From the NCBI GenBank assembly GCA_021292105.1, contig CM037874.1, positions 58,940,539 to 59,004,538 on the forward strand: a stretch of 64,000 nucleotides of DNA. The letters are read 5' to 3'. Both the position numbers and the translations under genes were made by a program. Positions 57,101-64,000 of the stretch are shown here, in pieces. The notes beneath the pieces are model-generated. The model saw only the letters and a program-made list of their open reading frames with translations, did no database searches and was not told where the DNA came from. This stretch comes from Anadara kagoshimensis. Lineage: Eukaryota > Mollusca > Bivalvia > Arcoida > Arcidae. How positions within the stretch are numbered: position 1 is the stretch's first letter; the number at the start of each line of letters is the position of its first letter.

Positions 57101-60100
57101 AATCATAACTTGTGACAGATCACTTCAGATTTCCAATAGTTTGCTTTGTCTCACTTCCCTGGTTAAAGTTCACGTGTCGTACCTAACTTGTCAGTTCCGA
57201 AGTTTTTACTGTGCTTCTGGATTATGATTCGAACACGGATTAATATAATTTTGTTTTTGTTTTGTATGAAAAAATGATCCATTGTTATACATGACAGTGT
57301 ATTCAGACCTTACGATACACAGAACCAACTATATACAAACCCACTATATGTCAACATACTAAGTTTTCATGATTTAAATATTCCTGGTATAGTCCTGTTA
57401 CTATGCGACGTCAAGGGCATATTATGTCACATAAAATATTAATCATGTAGTTATCGAATGCCTATCCTACAAATTAACACGTGATTTACGAATATAATGC
57501 ATTAATTTGATCTCATAATAAGTTGTGCTTTTGTGATTTTAAACTTTACTTTTGCCGTAATTTGTGGGTTGATAATCAACTGTTGTGTGCTACTTAACAT
57601 ATTTAACTTTACTAATAATAGAAGATAATAATCATAATAGTAATAATTGGTATTCTAATAGTAATTAAATGAAACAAATTGTCACATGCTACACTAATTC
57701 AATGTGTTGATTTTTTATAAGTTTTGAGCTTTTTGTGATCTTTAACATAACTTTTGTCTTACTTTGTGCGTCGGTGTGCAACTTTAGTGTATTATTAAAC
57801 ATATTGAAGAAGATAATTGTCATTTTTATATTTCATCTGAATAAAGGACATTTTCTGTAACAGATGTTGATAAGGACGGAAATGACGATATGGTTGTCGG
57901 GGCGCCACGTTACAGTGAACATGGCGACGCACAACGAGGGAGAGTGTATATCATCTATGGTAAGGTTATTTATTTAAAGATGTACGTTTTTATATTCGCC
58001 CTTTAACAAGTCAAACTCTAACATCCATCCACAATCCCAAAGTAAAGCTTTGAATCTGGAATATTAGTTTACACGTATCTTTCGAAAAGGAAGCGTGTTC
58101 GTGCGCTCCAGATGGACGTGCACTTCAGTTTTGGTTAACTACATCTGCCACATGTAATCAATATTTTGAGTGAAGGAATAATGGAATAGTAGGGCGTCTA
58201 ACATAATAATTTACTGTTGGAGACAGAGACATCATATAAACACTGTTGTTATGACGGCCATAAAAAAGTTTTGATGGCCTTAATAAGCCTAGGCTTGCAC
58301 TATCCTTGTGTCAACAATTTATCAGTAAACATCTTGCTAAGACAATAAAACAGATAATGGTTATCTGAATGGTTTATAAAAGCAATTTATAAGGCGTATC
58401 TTAGACTAAAAGTTTGATGACCTTCATAATAATATGGTTGAGTTTAAGTATGGGTTTCTGTATTAAAATTCCCCTGGATAAATTACGATCCTATAGAAAT
58501 TTGTTTTTTTAATCAAGTTATTAATTACACCCTTAGTGGTTGCAACTAGTTGAACAGTCTGTCCTTTCGAAGGACCCTGCTTAATTTTTCTGGCAAAAGT
58601 TCACATGTTAAACTTGATTTTTCAGTTCAAAAGTTTTTACTTCGCTATGAGATTGTGGTTTGAATAGAGATTGATATGTTGTTGCTGATTGAAAGCTGAT
58701 CGAGAGCTTATGGACAGTTCAATAGTCGTTATCATCATATAATCGATGAGAAGTATGCCAGATCTGTATCTAATCATATCATATATTTGACGTCCCATAG
58801 TTTTTATGTTCTTTTCATTCTTATTGTTGATAGATAGTTAAGGCTTACATCTCCGAAGCACCCGGTCTCACTTTCCTTGTGGAAAGTTTATTTTTTTTAT
58901 TGTGATTTTTATATTGCCATTTTGACCTGGGCTGGTTGGCTGTGGTTGTGAGTGTTGCCATTAAGACTTTTATATACTTCTAAATCATTTCAATATTTCT
59001 TTCTTTTCTCACTTTTCATATTTGATTTCACAAATATACTGTCATAACTTTCTTTTTGCGTAGATTTACACTAGTTTTTCTTATATATAGGCTCTGATGG
59101 TGGATTTCCAACGTCGGATTTTGATTCTATAAATGTGAACAATTACCCAAATATAACAACTATACTAAAAGGTCCAAAGTTTGTAGGTATTTTGTTTTGA
59201 TATTTTTGTTACATACTTATAATTATATAATTAAACTTCTTTAATGGTAAAAAATATTAGCATGAGCTCAATAACATTAAAAAGGTAAATTGTATTCAAT
59301 TCATATTGTGTGTAGAAAATAAGATAAAATTGTCAAACAAACATATATTTCCCTTTTATATCTCATCATACCATATTTTAGAGACATGGATTGCTTTTGC
59401 ATTAACTGCGATTTCGCAGTTTACCTATGAATTAAGTAAATGATTGTGTATGAATGTCCCTTATAACAGATCACATGGGCATGTTGTGTGTCTGTACAAT
59501 ACATACATACAGCTACATAGTGTAAACATATTTTTATTGCTCTTTTAGGCGAAATCAAAGTTTGGTTCTTCAGTAGCAGCTTTAGATATCAATCTAGATG
59601 GGTATATTGACATTGCTGTTGGAGCCCCTGCATTTGCTAACGATGACCCTTTACAATACAACGTAAATAGCCTGCAGTTTACTCGTTTTTCTACGTCGGT
59701 TAATTTAATGGACAACATTAAATGCATTGACTTCTTAGATGCGGTTAACCATGCGTTGACATCGAAAACTTTAAACATTAACGAGGACATAATATTCAAA
59801 CTTCTATCAAAAGTATCTTACTAAAATATTCTGTATATATAACACGCTTTATACCTGTTAAGAGGCAAACAGCATTACCTTAAAATATGTCTGTTAGTAA
59901 CCAATAAAGTTGATCCATTTGTAAACACCCGAATAGTATGTGAAAATAGGTTGTTGGATTTCCGACCGGATCTGATTAACAGGCCTGTTGTCACGCTCTC
60001 GGCATTCGTATGGAACCTAAAAGCCGATGAGCTTTGCAAAGGTTGTGTGGCACGCAAAAACTCTCACGCACATTGCTAAAATTATGTTAGTTATGTAAAC

Positions 60101-63100
60101 AATAAAAAAATCAAATGAAAAGGAAAGTCAAAAAATTATATTTTTTTTATTTCATAAAACTTGTTTATTTTAAAGGGGGCGGTGTATATCTATTTAGGAG
60201 AAAGCAAAAAGAGATACTTTACTGATCCGAGCATCGTTATAAGATGTCAGGTAATAATCACTTAAAATAGATTGATTCCATACTTATTCTACAGAAAAAC
60301 ATCATCGTTAATATCATTGTTTGTACAAACATATGGTTGTTTACGCCTAAGGAAAATACTTGACCATACCAATAATAAGAGATCATGTTGGAATTGTATC
60401 CATCACCCATCTTCAGTAAAGATTATCTTTATATAATTGTTGGTGTGAACAAATTTATTTGTCCAATTGCCCTAGTAATTTATTCATTCGTTTTTAGTTT
60501 GTTTTGTATTTGTTAGTTTACTCCGTCATACAAAGTATTTTCTTAACTAAATTTGATTAATATATTTTGGAAGTTTTTCAACCTCTTGAAAGAATTTTGG
60601 TTTCACAATTTTGGTCCAAGCACTACTGATGTGGAATTGTATTCCGAAAAAGCCGTCTAGTGCTGTAGCATTAATACTGTACAAGACGTATTTTTTTAAG
60701 AACATTTTCCTCAACTAGAACTAAATATATTTCATGCCCATTAATCTGGAAATTCTCTGGTCCTAATTTTCCTTATATCTTTCTACTTTATAAAGATTTC
60801 TACAATTCTATATATATTTGTGTTTGCATCTTTTTTTCAATTAAGACCAAATATTGCAACCTGGGGTATAGTCTTGCTGTGGCTGATACAAATTTCGATG
60901 GAAAGGACGATCTTATTTTAGCTGCGCCGTTTTTCCATAATACTTATATTCAAGGTGGAACTGTTTCGGCTCTCTGCTCCAATTCAAATATAACAAGTAA
61001 GTCTTAAGTAGGTGAACATTTTATGTATTAAGGGTCTTTGTTATTAAAGAGTCTAAAGCCGCGCCTACGGATTGCATTTTATCAGGCATATTATATTCAG
61101 GCAGTCCAGTGCCTTTCAGCATTAAAGAATTGATCGCCTCAATGTGAATGAGAACTACTTATGAGACGTGAATTATCATTTACGATATTACTAGGACACT
61201 ATATGGTATTTTGACAGGCTAAATGAAAACCTTGATGTAAACAAAACATGTTATAGCATCTTTCAATGCGTTTATTTGATAATATGCGTAAAATAGCCTG
61301 TTTGTTTCATGATTGAGTCTTGCCAAGTTTACGGAATTTTATTTTATATTTCTGAAAACTGATATTAATATTTCAATGTAAAACACTGAAAATGCAAACA
61401 TAACTATCGGTTAAAATTGCTCTATATGTTACACCTTTTAACATTTGATATCAACATGTGCAATCTCGGTGTTCAGAAGGTTATACTCCTGGTCTATATT
61501 TATATATTGACTGAATTGTTTTTCTTGTCACCTGTTTCTAATACGGGAACCTAATGCAGCGAAGCAAGCTTGTCACGACAATTGATTGCTTAGGGATGTT
61601 GCTAGATCAATCAAATCAAGACCTAAAAAACGTTTATGGCCGTAATCACCACATTAAGTGGGATGCCTCAGTATCCAGAACTATCCCATGGATTAGTATG
61701 TTTGGTTTTGACTAGATATACCCATTCTCCTATATTCCTTTCATAACTTATTAGAAGGTTCTTTCCTGAACATTAAGCATCACTTCCATAGTGGAAGTTA
61801 ACGTTTGACTAAATTTTAGTTCCTTTTTTCATTTCTGATTTGAGCAAAGAATGGTATGTTTGTTTTTTATTATTGCCAATATATGTAAGTACATAATCCG
61901 ATGAATTACGCTACAATAGTAACACTAATGGTAGTGAATTGTGTGCGGTTTCACAATCTATCATCAAAACGTTTTATTTACAGCTAACAAAACAGTACTA
62001 TTTGAAGACCTTGTGAATAAGTGGAATTGTCTTCTAATCAGGTAACTAATTTTAATTACCATTGTACATTTATCAAATAGATAGGACAAGTGCAAATAAA
62101 TATATCAAAATAATCAGCACAAGACTTAAAATAACATGCACTTAATTTTACGCTGATTATCATTGCATTAGAAAAAACCAAAATTATATCAGAAATGAGA
62201 ACACCTGGTTTAAGTAATAAAATTACAGTATTGCAAACTACGAGTATATATATTCTATGCGTCTTGCAAACATGTTATTTTATATATTTTCTCACAATCC
62301 CTTGTTTATATAAACTATGTGAAACTATAAATATCAATATGTTTTGTCCCTTTTGTTACATTTGAATTATAGACAAAACAATGATTTTAAATCGTTGATT
62401 TTTAACTATAAAACAAGAAATATGAATTACATTTTGTACAAATAAACTCCTGGGGAAATCACCTTAGACTTTTACGGAGAATCCTTCTGTGGCAAGTATA
62501 TCAACATTCCCTCGAGATATCACATAGATATACATGTATATGTATTTGATTGTTAGAGAGAGGGCTTGATTTATAATTACTGGCTAAATCATTTCTATGC
62601 AAATATAGGCTGTAAGTATTTTGTAATTTCACATATACTCGAACTTTCCTAATTTCTAGGAATACAGTTGGTTTGGATATCAAGTACGAACAAAGAAGAA
62701 CGTGTTGATGATAAACCAGCCACATTATAGAATCACCAAAAGGTATATGTGTTTATAAAACCTTACACGGGTCACACTATCAAACACTTAAAGAGATACG
62801 TATCTACAATACTTTTTCCCCTGACAACCGTCTATTATATTCTGTACTGATTCTATATATTTGACGGCGCATAATTCCATGTTTATTTGGTTCTTAATTT
62901 TGATAACAAACGTGGCATGTTTGTAGATTGCTTAAGAAGAAGTTCCTGGTCACTCGGTCTCACTTCCCTCTCAGAAGTTCACTTCTTTACTTATGAATGT
63001 GACCGTGATTTTGACATGGATTGAAACACGTAGGTTTTATAAAATAAATATATGTGATAAAGGTATGAGTAACGACTTAGTAATTACTTTCAGTTTTAGT

Positions 63101-63637
63101 ATTTTGATCAACGATGACTTACTTTTTGGTCTCGAATATATAAAAACAATCATTTTACAAAATACGTCGGTCTTTTATTTAAAAAAGATATACTATAATT
63201 ACAATTCATTTAGATGTCAAATTAAAGAATATATCGTGTTTTGGCAAATATTTTTAATACAAACTCACATAACATGGTTTTGTCATTTTAGCAAAGGTAG
63301 GGAATTATTCAAAACGGATATTCAAAATGTTGGTCGTTTAAGTGTCTACAATATGGGGAACGTGTTGAATATTCAAAATTTTACTTTTACCGGATCTGAA
63401 CAATTCCAATTATTTGGATACAGTAGTGATGTTGGTTATCCGTATGGGAAAGATTCACTCATACTGGCAATAGGAGTTCCGGGCGCCTCTGTGAATGGAT
63501 CAATCTTTACCGTACCACATAAATTTCATCAAGCTGGGATTGTTATACTGTATAATATAACCAGGAATGAGCCTCCAATGGAAGTAGCTAGATTTGAGGG
63601 TAACAGACAGTATGACAGATTTGGAAACCTTGTGAAG
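40336..63637 (+). CDS. GPLD1-like: GPLD1-like protein (GPI-specific phospholipase D family), 19 visible exons, 3' end outside the window
   Basis: Spliced from 19 exons with GT-AG introns and consistent phase: 2136 nt, 712 codons, no stop. Residues 1-23 are a signal peptide, followed by Cys-Gly as in the mature start of vertebrate GPLD1. Residues 24 to about 230 match the zinc-dependent phospholipase domain (H29, H34, H56, D58, D68, H88, H123, D127, H149 retained). From about residue 365 come FG-GAP propeller repeats with calcium loops DVDKDGNDD (377-385), DINLDGYID (452-460) and DTNFDGKDD (516-524). In vertebrates the secreted enzyme cleaves GPI anchors. Oddity: positions equal to human His133, His158 and Asp162 are E131, T156 and N160, so catalysis is doubtful. 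An integrin alpha chain is excluded by the N-terminal domain. The human protein is about 840 residues, so some 100-150 remain beyond the edge. Confidence 0.94.
41026..41360 (-). mobile_element. tRNA-headed SINE, family A, copy 5, in intron 1
   Basis: Best preserved member: tail GTTGAGTAATGGTGTTTAACGT at the left, head at the right with inverted B box (GGGATTCGAACCC) and A box (TCTACCAACGGAGCTACCGC). Confidence 0.8.
41515..41891 (+). mobile_element. tRNA-headed SINE, family B, copy 1, in intron 1
   Basis: Box A GGCCTAATGGATAAGACG and B box GGGTTCGAGTCCCGC form an arginine-tRNA-like head. The body ends in CAGCAATTTTTC-type and GCGACGTTACGCAACATTCAAC words. The other copy is inverted at 54827-55199. 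Confidence 0.8.
42624..44363 (+). mobile_element. dispersed element with AGCTCACCTGAGC...GGGCCTCTTGTT ends, in intron 1
   Basis: Left end AGCTCACCTGAGCC, then CGTCCGTC-type repeats; right end CTCAGGTGAGCG and GGCCCATGGGCCTC. CTCACCTGAG and CTCAGGTGAG are inverted. Inside are about six units of roughly 145 bp with the words GGTTCAAAGGTCAAGGTCA and TTGTATAGGCATGTATAT (43320-44110). I recall this type of repeat from many marine invertebrate genomes but cannot name its class. Confidence 0.6.
44392..44452. repeat. (ATTT)n microsatellite in intron 1
   Basis: About 15 ATTT units, just after the element ending at 44363. Confidence 0.9.
44548..44603 (+). CDS. GPLD1-like: GPLD1-like exon 2
   Basis: Acceptor CTTGCAG|GT; reads SHRAKEHYVSVN...NVKE (residues 33-51), matching the His-Arg-Ala helix after the N-terminal His. 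Ends in phase 0 at GAG|GTCAGT. Confidence 0.88.
45092..45170 (+). CDS. GPLD1-like: GPLD1-like exon 3
   Basis: Reads LLERHPDAFFAGSAFPDAF (residues 52-70): H56, D58 and D68 sit exactly where the family has His, Asp and Asp. Leaves one base (G). Confidence 0.92.
45613..46010 (+). pseudogene. Crypton/DUF3504-like tyrosine-recombinase remnant in intron 3
   Basis: Reads SVDTENTKRATNMAAKAFREY, then FDKQQLDEHLWKFF, then after a stop and frameshifts ISYRHGNQRHLEKL and RIDIVKGDDF. This order (N-terminal helices with ENTKR...FREYL, then a YRHG-x-x-R helix and a DI-x-K segment) resembles the N-terminal core-binding part of Crypton-derived, DUF3504-type proteins. The catalytic Arg/Tyr part is not visible. 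Assignment from short motifs. Confidence 0.45.
46080..46102. repeat. poly(A) run in intron 3
   Basis: About 22 A in a row; it could be the tail of a retroposed sequence, but I cannot identify the parent. Confidence 0.7.
46440..46813 (+). repeat. tandem partial copies of exon 4 and its splice acceptor (intron 3)
   Basis: Units start at about 46616, 46685 and 46754 (69-bp period), with two weaker ones before, leading to the real exon at 46814. Each has a pyrimidine-rich tract, a GAAG or AAAG acceptor and the first 45 or so exon-4 bases (TACAGAAATGTTTCAGATGAC). None has the second half of the exon or a donor. Confidence 0.88.
46814..46905 (+). CDS. GPLD1-like: GPLD1-like exon 4
   Basis: Acceptor TTTGAAG|GTAAATAC, fixed by phase and by GKYRNVSDDTH (residues 78-88); ends IRRLPQPDD|GTAAGT. 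H88 is retained, but position 89 is Leu where the human protein has Trp. Partial copies of this exon precede it in the intron. Confidence 0.9.
47492..47602 (+). CDS. GPLD1-like: GPLD1-like exon 5 (zinc-site helix)
   Basis: Reads FGILSHQVSDMLWESIG (residues 118-134) and ends EQGFLQAMAN. H123 and D127 correspond to human His125 and Asp129; E131 replaces human His133. Confidence 0.93.
48072..48104. repeat. (AAAT)n microsatellite in intron 5
   Basis: Eight or so AAAT units. Confidence 0.9.
48130..48820. mobile_element. TIR element with ATAGGCAAACAAC ends, in intron 5
   Basis: Left end ATAGGCAAACAACAATTAACTG and inverted right end GGTCAATGTTGTTTGTCTAT. Same ends as the smaller element at 55566-55813. 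No protein. Confidence 0.5.
48942..48990 (+). CDS. GPLD1-like: GPLD1-like exon 6 (zinc-site loop)
   Basis: Reads IDFHGSIANATTYGNIG (residues 146-162). IDFHG is the family signature; T156 and N160 stand where the human protein has His158 and Asp162. The exon is short and unambiguous: AG|ATTGAC at the left, ATAG|GTACTT at the right. Confidence 0.9.
50091..50157 (+). CDS. GPLD1-like: GPLD1-like exon 7
   Basis: Reads GAEVVNLYLLYWDYMDFLI and NPIW, an alpha-helical segment; ends two bases into the Trp codon. Confidence 0.85.
50594..51692. repeat. 50-bp minisatellite in intron 7
   Basis: About 21 units of 50 bp, core GGGATTGTGATTTGGACATG then GACCGGTGTGTTTGTTTTTA and CTTTGTTATT. The first units are closest to the ordinary tail of family-D repeats (GGCATGGATTAGTATG). 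Toward the right the units become nearly identical. Reading frames here are repeat artefacts. Confidence 0.95.
52083..52190 (+). CDS. GPLD1-like: GPLD1-like exon 8
   Basis: Completes Trp and reads YVPTDDLVKIYNELYG, then ITKTVIDRCSTMQLGYA, closely following the WYVP...IYEKLYG region of the vertebrate enzyme. Phase 2 at the end. Confidence 0.92.
52571..52960 (-). ncRNA. dimeric hammerhead-ribozyme repeat, minus strand, intron 8
   Basis: Minus strand, 52913-52960: AGCACTA, CTGATGAG, GGAAT/ATTCC, GAAAC, GGCC, GTC, then TTGTGCT closing stem I. The second motif, 52571-52615, has the same core with TTTCGAAAC and a weaker stem I. Predicted cleavage sites at 52921 and 52577 are 344 bp apart, the unit length. 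The spacer shares AAAATATATTT...GGTCC with the 16070-16350 repeat. Confidence 0.82.
53074..53402 (+). repeat. dispersed repeat family D, tandem pair, intron 8
   Basis: Two units of about 160 bp, each with ACACACGTGGCGGATG, CCGGAG or CCAGAG, CCCTGGTGGAAGTTCACGTG, TCAGTTCCAAAGTTTTTACT and ATTGTGATT-GG-CATGGATTAGT. Further single copies are noted at 52430-52550, 53665-53810, 57148-57255, 58540-58680, 58838-58935, 61735-61875, 62888-63030 and 63915-63999, and inverted at 58015-58180 and 63690-63860. Confidence 0.8.
54094..54225 (+). CDS. GPLD1-like: GPLD1-like exon 9
   Basis: Reads SPFLINQLTDYFLGGIDDM and ends VIMLENGTQ. YFLGG-(I/L)-DDM and the MLENGT end are strong family signatures. Confidence 0.94.
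54827..55199 (-). mobile_element. tRNA-headed SINE, family B, copy 2, in intron 9
   Basis: Inverted relative to 41515-41891: tail TTGGTTGGTTGAATGTTGCT at the left and the tRNA-like head at the right (CTTATCCATTAGGCCACCGCG, inverted box A). Confidence 0.8.
55306..55353 (+). ncRNA. hammerhead ribozyme relic, intron 9
   Basis: AGCAATACTGATGATGAATTG, ATTCCAAAATGGCTGTCTAGTACT: core GAAA changed to CAAAA context and stem I imperfect. Probably inactive. Confidence 0.6.
55566..55813. mobile_element. MITE with TATAGGTAAACAAC inverted ends, intron 9
   Basis: Left end TATAGGTAAACAACTTTGAC then CTGTCCGCTTTA; right end inverts as TAAACGGACAG, GTCAACGTTGTTTACCTATA. Total 248 bp, TIRs of about 30 bp, with an inner ACACAGGTG/CACCTGTGT pair. 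Confidence 0.8.
55909..56110 (+). CDS. GPLD1-like: GPLD1-like exon 10 (linker)
   Basis: Hydrophilic linker rich in Asn, Lys, Arg and His (two Cys near its start) between the phospholipase domain and the propeller. The least conserved part; accepted because phase and splice sites fit. Donor ATG|GTATGA. Confidence 0.78.
56606..56660 (+). ncRNA. hammerhead ribozyme relic, intron 10
   Basis: Keeps TTTCATTCCGAAACGGTTGTCAAGTATTGC and the upstream TTTTGGTCC word, but the CTGATGA core is gone. Confidence 0.5.
56950..57068 (+). CDS. GPLD1-like: GPLD1-like exon 11
   Basis: Basic linker (NKYPERKTKRRVSRKEK) then NNTYAKFGW, the first FG-GAP entry, equal to the YARLGW of the vertebrate protein. Ends two bases into the Trp codon. 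Confidence 0.85.
57847..57959 (+). CDS. GPLD1-like: GPLD1-like exon 12 (FG-GAP calcium loop)
   Basis: The acceptor is GAATAAAG|GACA, not the later CAG: only this one avoids a stop and restores WTFSVTDVDKDGNDDMVVG. Calcium loop DVDKDGNDD, then VVGAPRYS. Confidence 0.9.
59091..59182 (+). CDS. GPLD1-like: GPLD1-like exon 13
   Basis: Reads GSDGGFPTSDFDSINVNN, ending LKGPKF. The donor is TTT|GTAGGT (phase 0) rather than GTAG|GTATTT, because the next exon needs phase 0. Confidence 0.82.
59549..59662 (+). CDS. GPLD1-like: GPLD1-like exon 14 (FG-GAP calcium loop)
   Basis: Reads KFGSSVAALDINLDGYID then IAVGAPAF: a textbook FG-GAP repeat. Ends QYN|GTAAAT. Confidence 0.95.
60176..60250 (+). CDS. GPLD1-like: GPLD1-like exon 15
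   Basis: Reads GAVYIYLGESKKRYF and ends IVIRCQ|GTAATA, the outer strands of a propeller blade. Confidence 0.93.
60619..60666 (+). ncRNA. hammerhead ribozyme, slightly damaged, intron 15
   Basis: AGCACTACTGATGTGGAATTG, ATTCCGAAAAAGCCGTCTAG, TGCT. Stem I and stem II pair well. The stem-II-side base after CTGATG and the C after GAAA are changed, so activity is uncertain. Confidence 0.65.
60846..60996 (+). CDS. GPLD1-like: GPLD1-like exon 16 (FG-GAP calcium loop)
   Basis: Reads YCNLGYSLAVADTNFDGKDD then LILAAPFF. YCNLG is shared with vertebrate GPLD1. Acceptor CAATTAAG|ACC. Confidence 0.94.
61984..62041 (+). CDS. GPLD1-like: GPLD1-like exon 17
   Basis: Reads NKTVLFEDLVNKWNCLLI, ending two bases into a Ser codon at ATCAG|GTAACT. 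Short and weakly conserved, but in phase on both sides. Confidence 0.72.
62668..62742 (+). CDS. GPLD1-like: GPLD1-like exon 18
   Basis: Acceptor AATACAG|TTGG (the earlier CTAG|GAAT would break phase). Reads SWFGYQVRTKKNVLMINQP. SWFGY is conserved in the family. Confidence 0.78.
63292..63637 (+). CDS. GPLD1-like: GPLD1-like exon 19
   Basis: 346 nt, the longest exon: degenerate blades (FTGSEQFQLFGYS, LAIGVPGASVNGS) and the entry of the next FG-GAP (RFEGNRQYDRFGNLVK) before donor AAG|GTATGT. The next exon should start with an Asp-rich calcium loop outside the window. Confidence 0.9.
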
Positions 63638-64000
63638 GTATGTTTATAATGAAGATGTTTTTTGTTGCTGCAAAATTGGTCTTTAGAGACAGCCAAAAAC
63701 AAAGTTTATAATCCATATCAAAATCACAACATAAAAACTTTCAAACCGGCATTTTAAGTTGAAAAGGTTGTTCCAGAAGAGTGTTTTGCTACCCACACTT
63801 GCCAATCAAAATTAAGAATGAAACAAACATGAAACAGCAGTCCGTCAAATATATCCAATGTAATTGCGGACAGCTGATGATAAACTGTTTAGAATCCTGA
63901 AATCATTAATCATTAAATCATTAAATCAGTTTTCAAAGTTTTCACTTTGCATTTAGAATTTAATTTGAACATAAAATGGCGTGTTTTTTATTTAATACAA

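Noticed and set aside
62993..63291. Plus-strand frame running into exon 19 from the left
   Set aside because: Intron sequence: the acceptor TTTTAG|C at 63291 restores the phase left by exon 18, and the upstream part has no FG-GAP similarity.
57847..63637. Integrin alpha chain as the identity of the FG-GAP exons
   Set aside because: The in-phase upstream exons encode the zinc-dependent phospholipase-type domain with YFLGGIDDM and IDFHG signatures, which integrins lack.

Overview
This is eukaryotic, AT-rich, intron- and repeat-laden DNA with no bacterial-style gene packing. A lophotrochozoan animal, most likely a bivalve mollusc, fits best. The grounds are an IL-17-like cytokine gene, a 19-exon (so far) glycosylphosphatidylinositol phospholipase D (GPLD1)-like gene with GT-AG introns, tRNA-headed SINEs, dimeric hammerhead-ribozyme repeats of the kind reported from bivalves, and Ty3/gypsy elements. 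The species is not identified.

Layout. 1-5.7 kb: simple repeats, a SINE, a decayed pogo/Tigger-like DNA transposon, a second SINE and a pair of tiny perfect-ended hairpins. 5.7-9.6 kb: a composite repeat with a tRNA-like box, then a 5'-truncated, broken non-LTR retrotransposon (LINE). 9.6-19.6 kb: microsatellites, a MULE transposase scrap, a 2.26-kb non-coding LTR element with a 4-bp target duplication, a second copy of the composite repeat, a hammerhead-ribozyme dimer and two long hairpins. 20.1-24.9 kb: a complete, young Ty3/gypsy element on the minus strand (one 1354-residue Gag-Pol frame, near-identical LTRs, 5-bp target duplication). 28.2-28.8 kb: a single-exon IL-17-like gene on the minus strand with a TATA box. 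30.3-38.6 kb: a broken Ty3/gypsy element held between two roughly 1.94-kb inverted arms, with an extra tandem LTR on the left. 38.7-40 kb: a short hAT-like element and a 38-bp minisatellite.

40.3-63.6 kb (+) is occupied by one host gene, a GPLD1-like secreted protein. It has a signal peptide, an N-terminal zinc-dependent phospholipase-type domain, then FG-GAP (beta-propeller) repeats with calcium-loop motifs. The gene runs off the right edge; 712 codons are visible and roughly the last 100-150 should lie outside. Its introns hold SINEs, a Crypton-like recombinase remnant, an array of partial copies of exon 4, hammerhead repeats, MITEs and a 1.1-kb, 50-bp minisatellite.

Most notable points: (1) the GPLD1-like protein keeps several zinc-site residues but has Glu, Thr and Asn where the human enzyme has His133, His158 and Asp162, so it may be a pseudoenzyme or a changed-specificity paralogue; (2) exon 4 and its splice acceptor are tandemly copied in the preceding intron; (3) the palindromic gypsy structure; (4) several hammerhead ribozyme loci, two of them tandem dimers.
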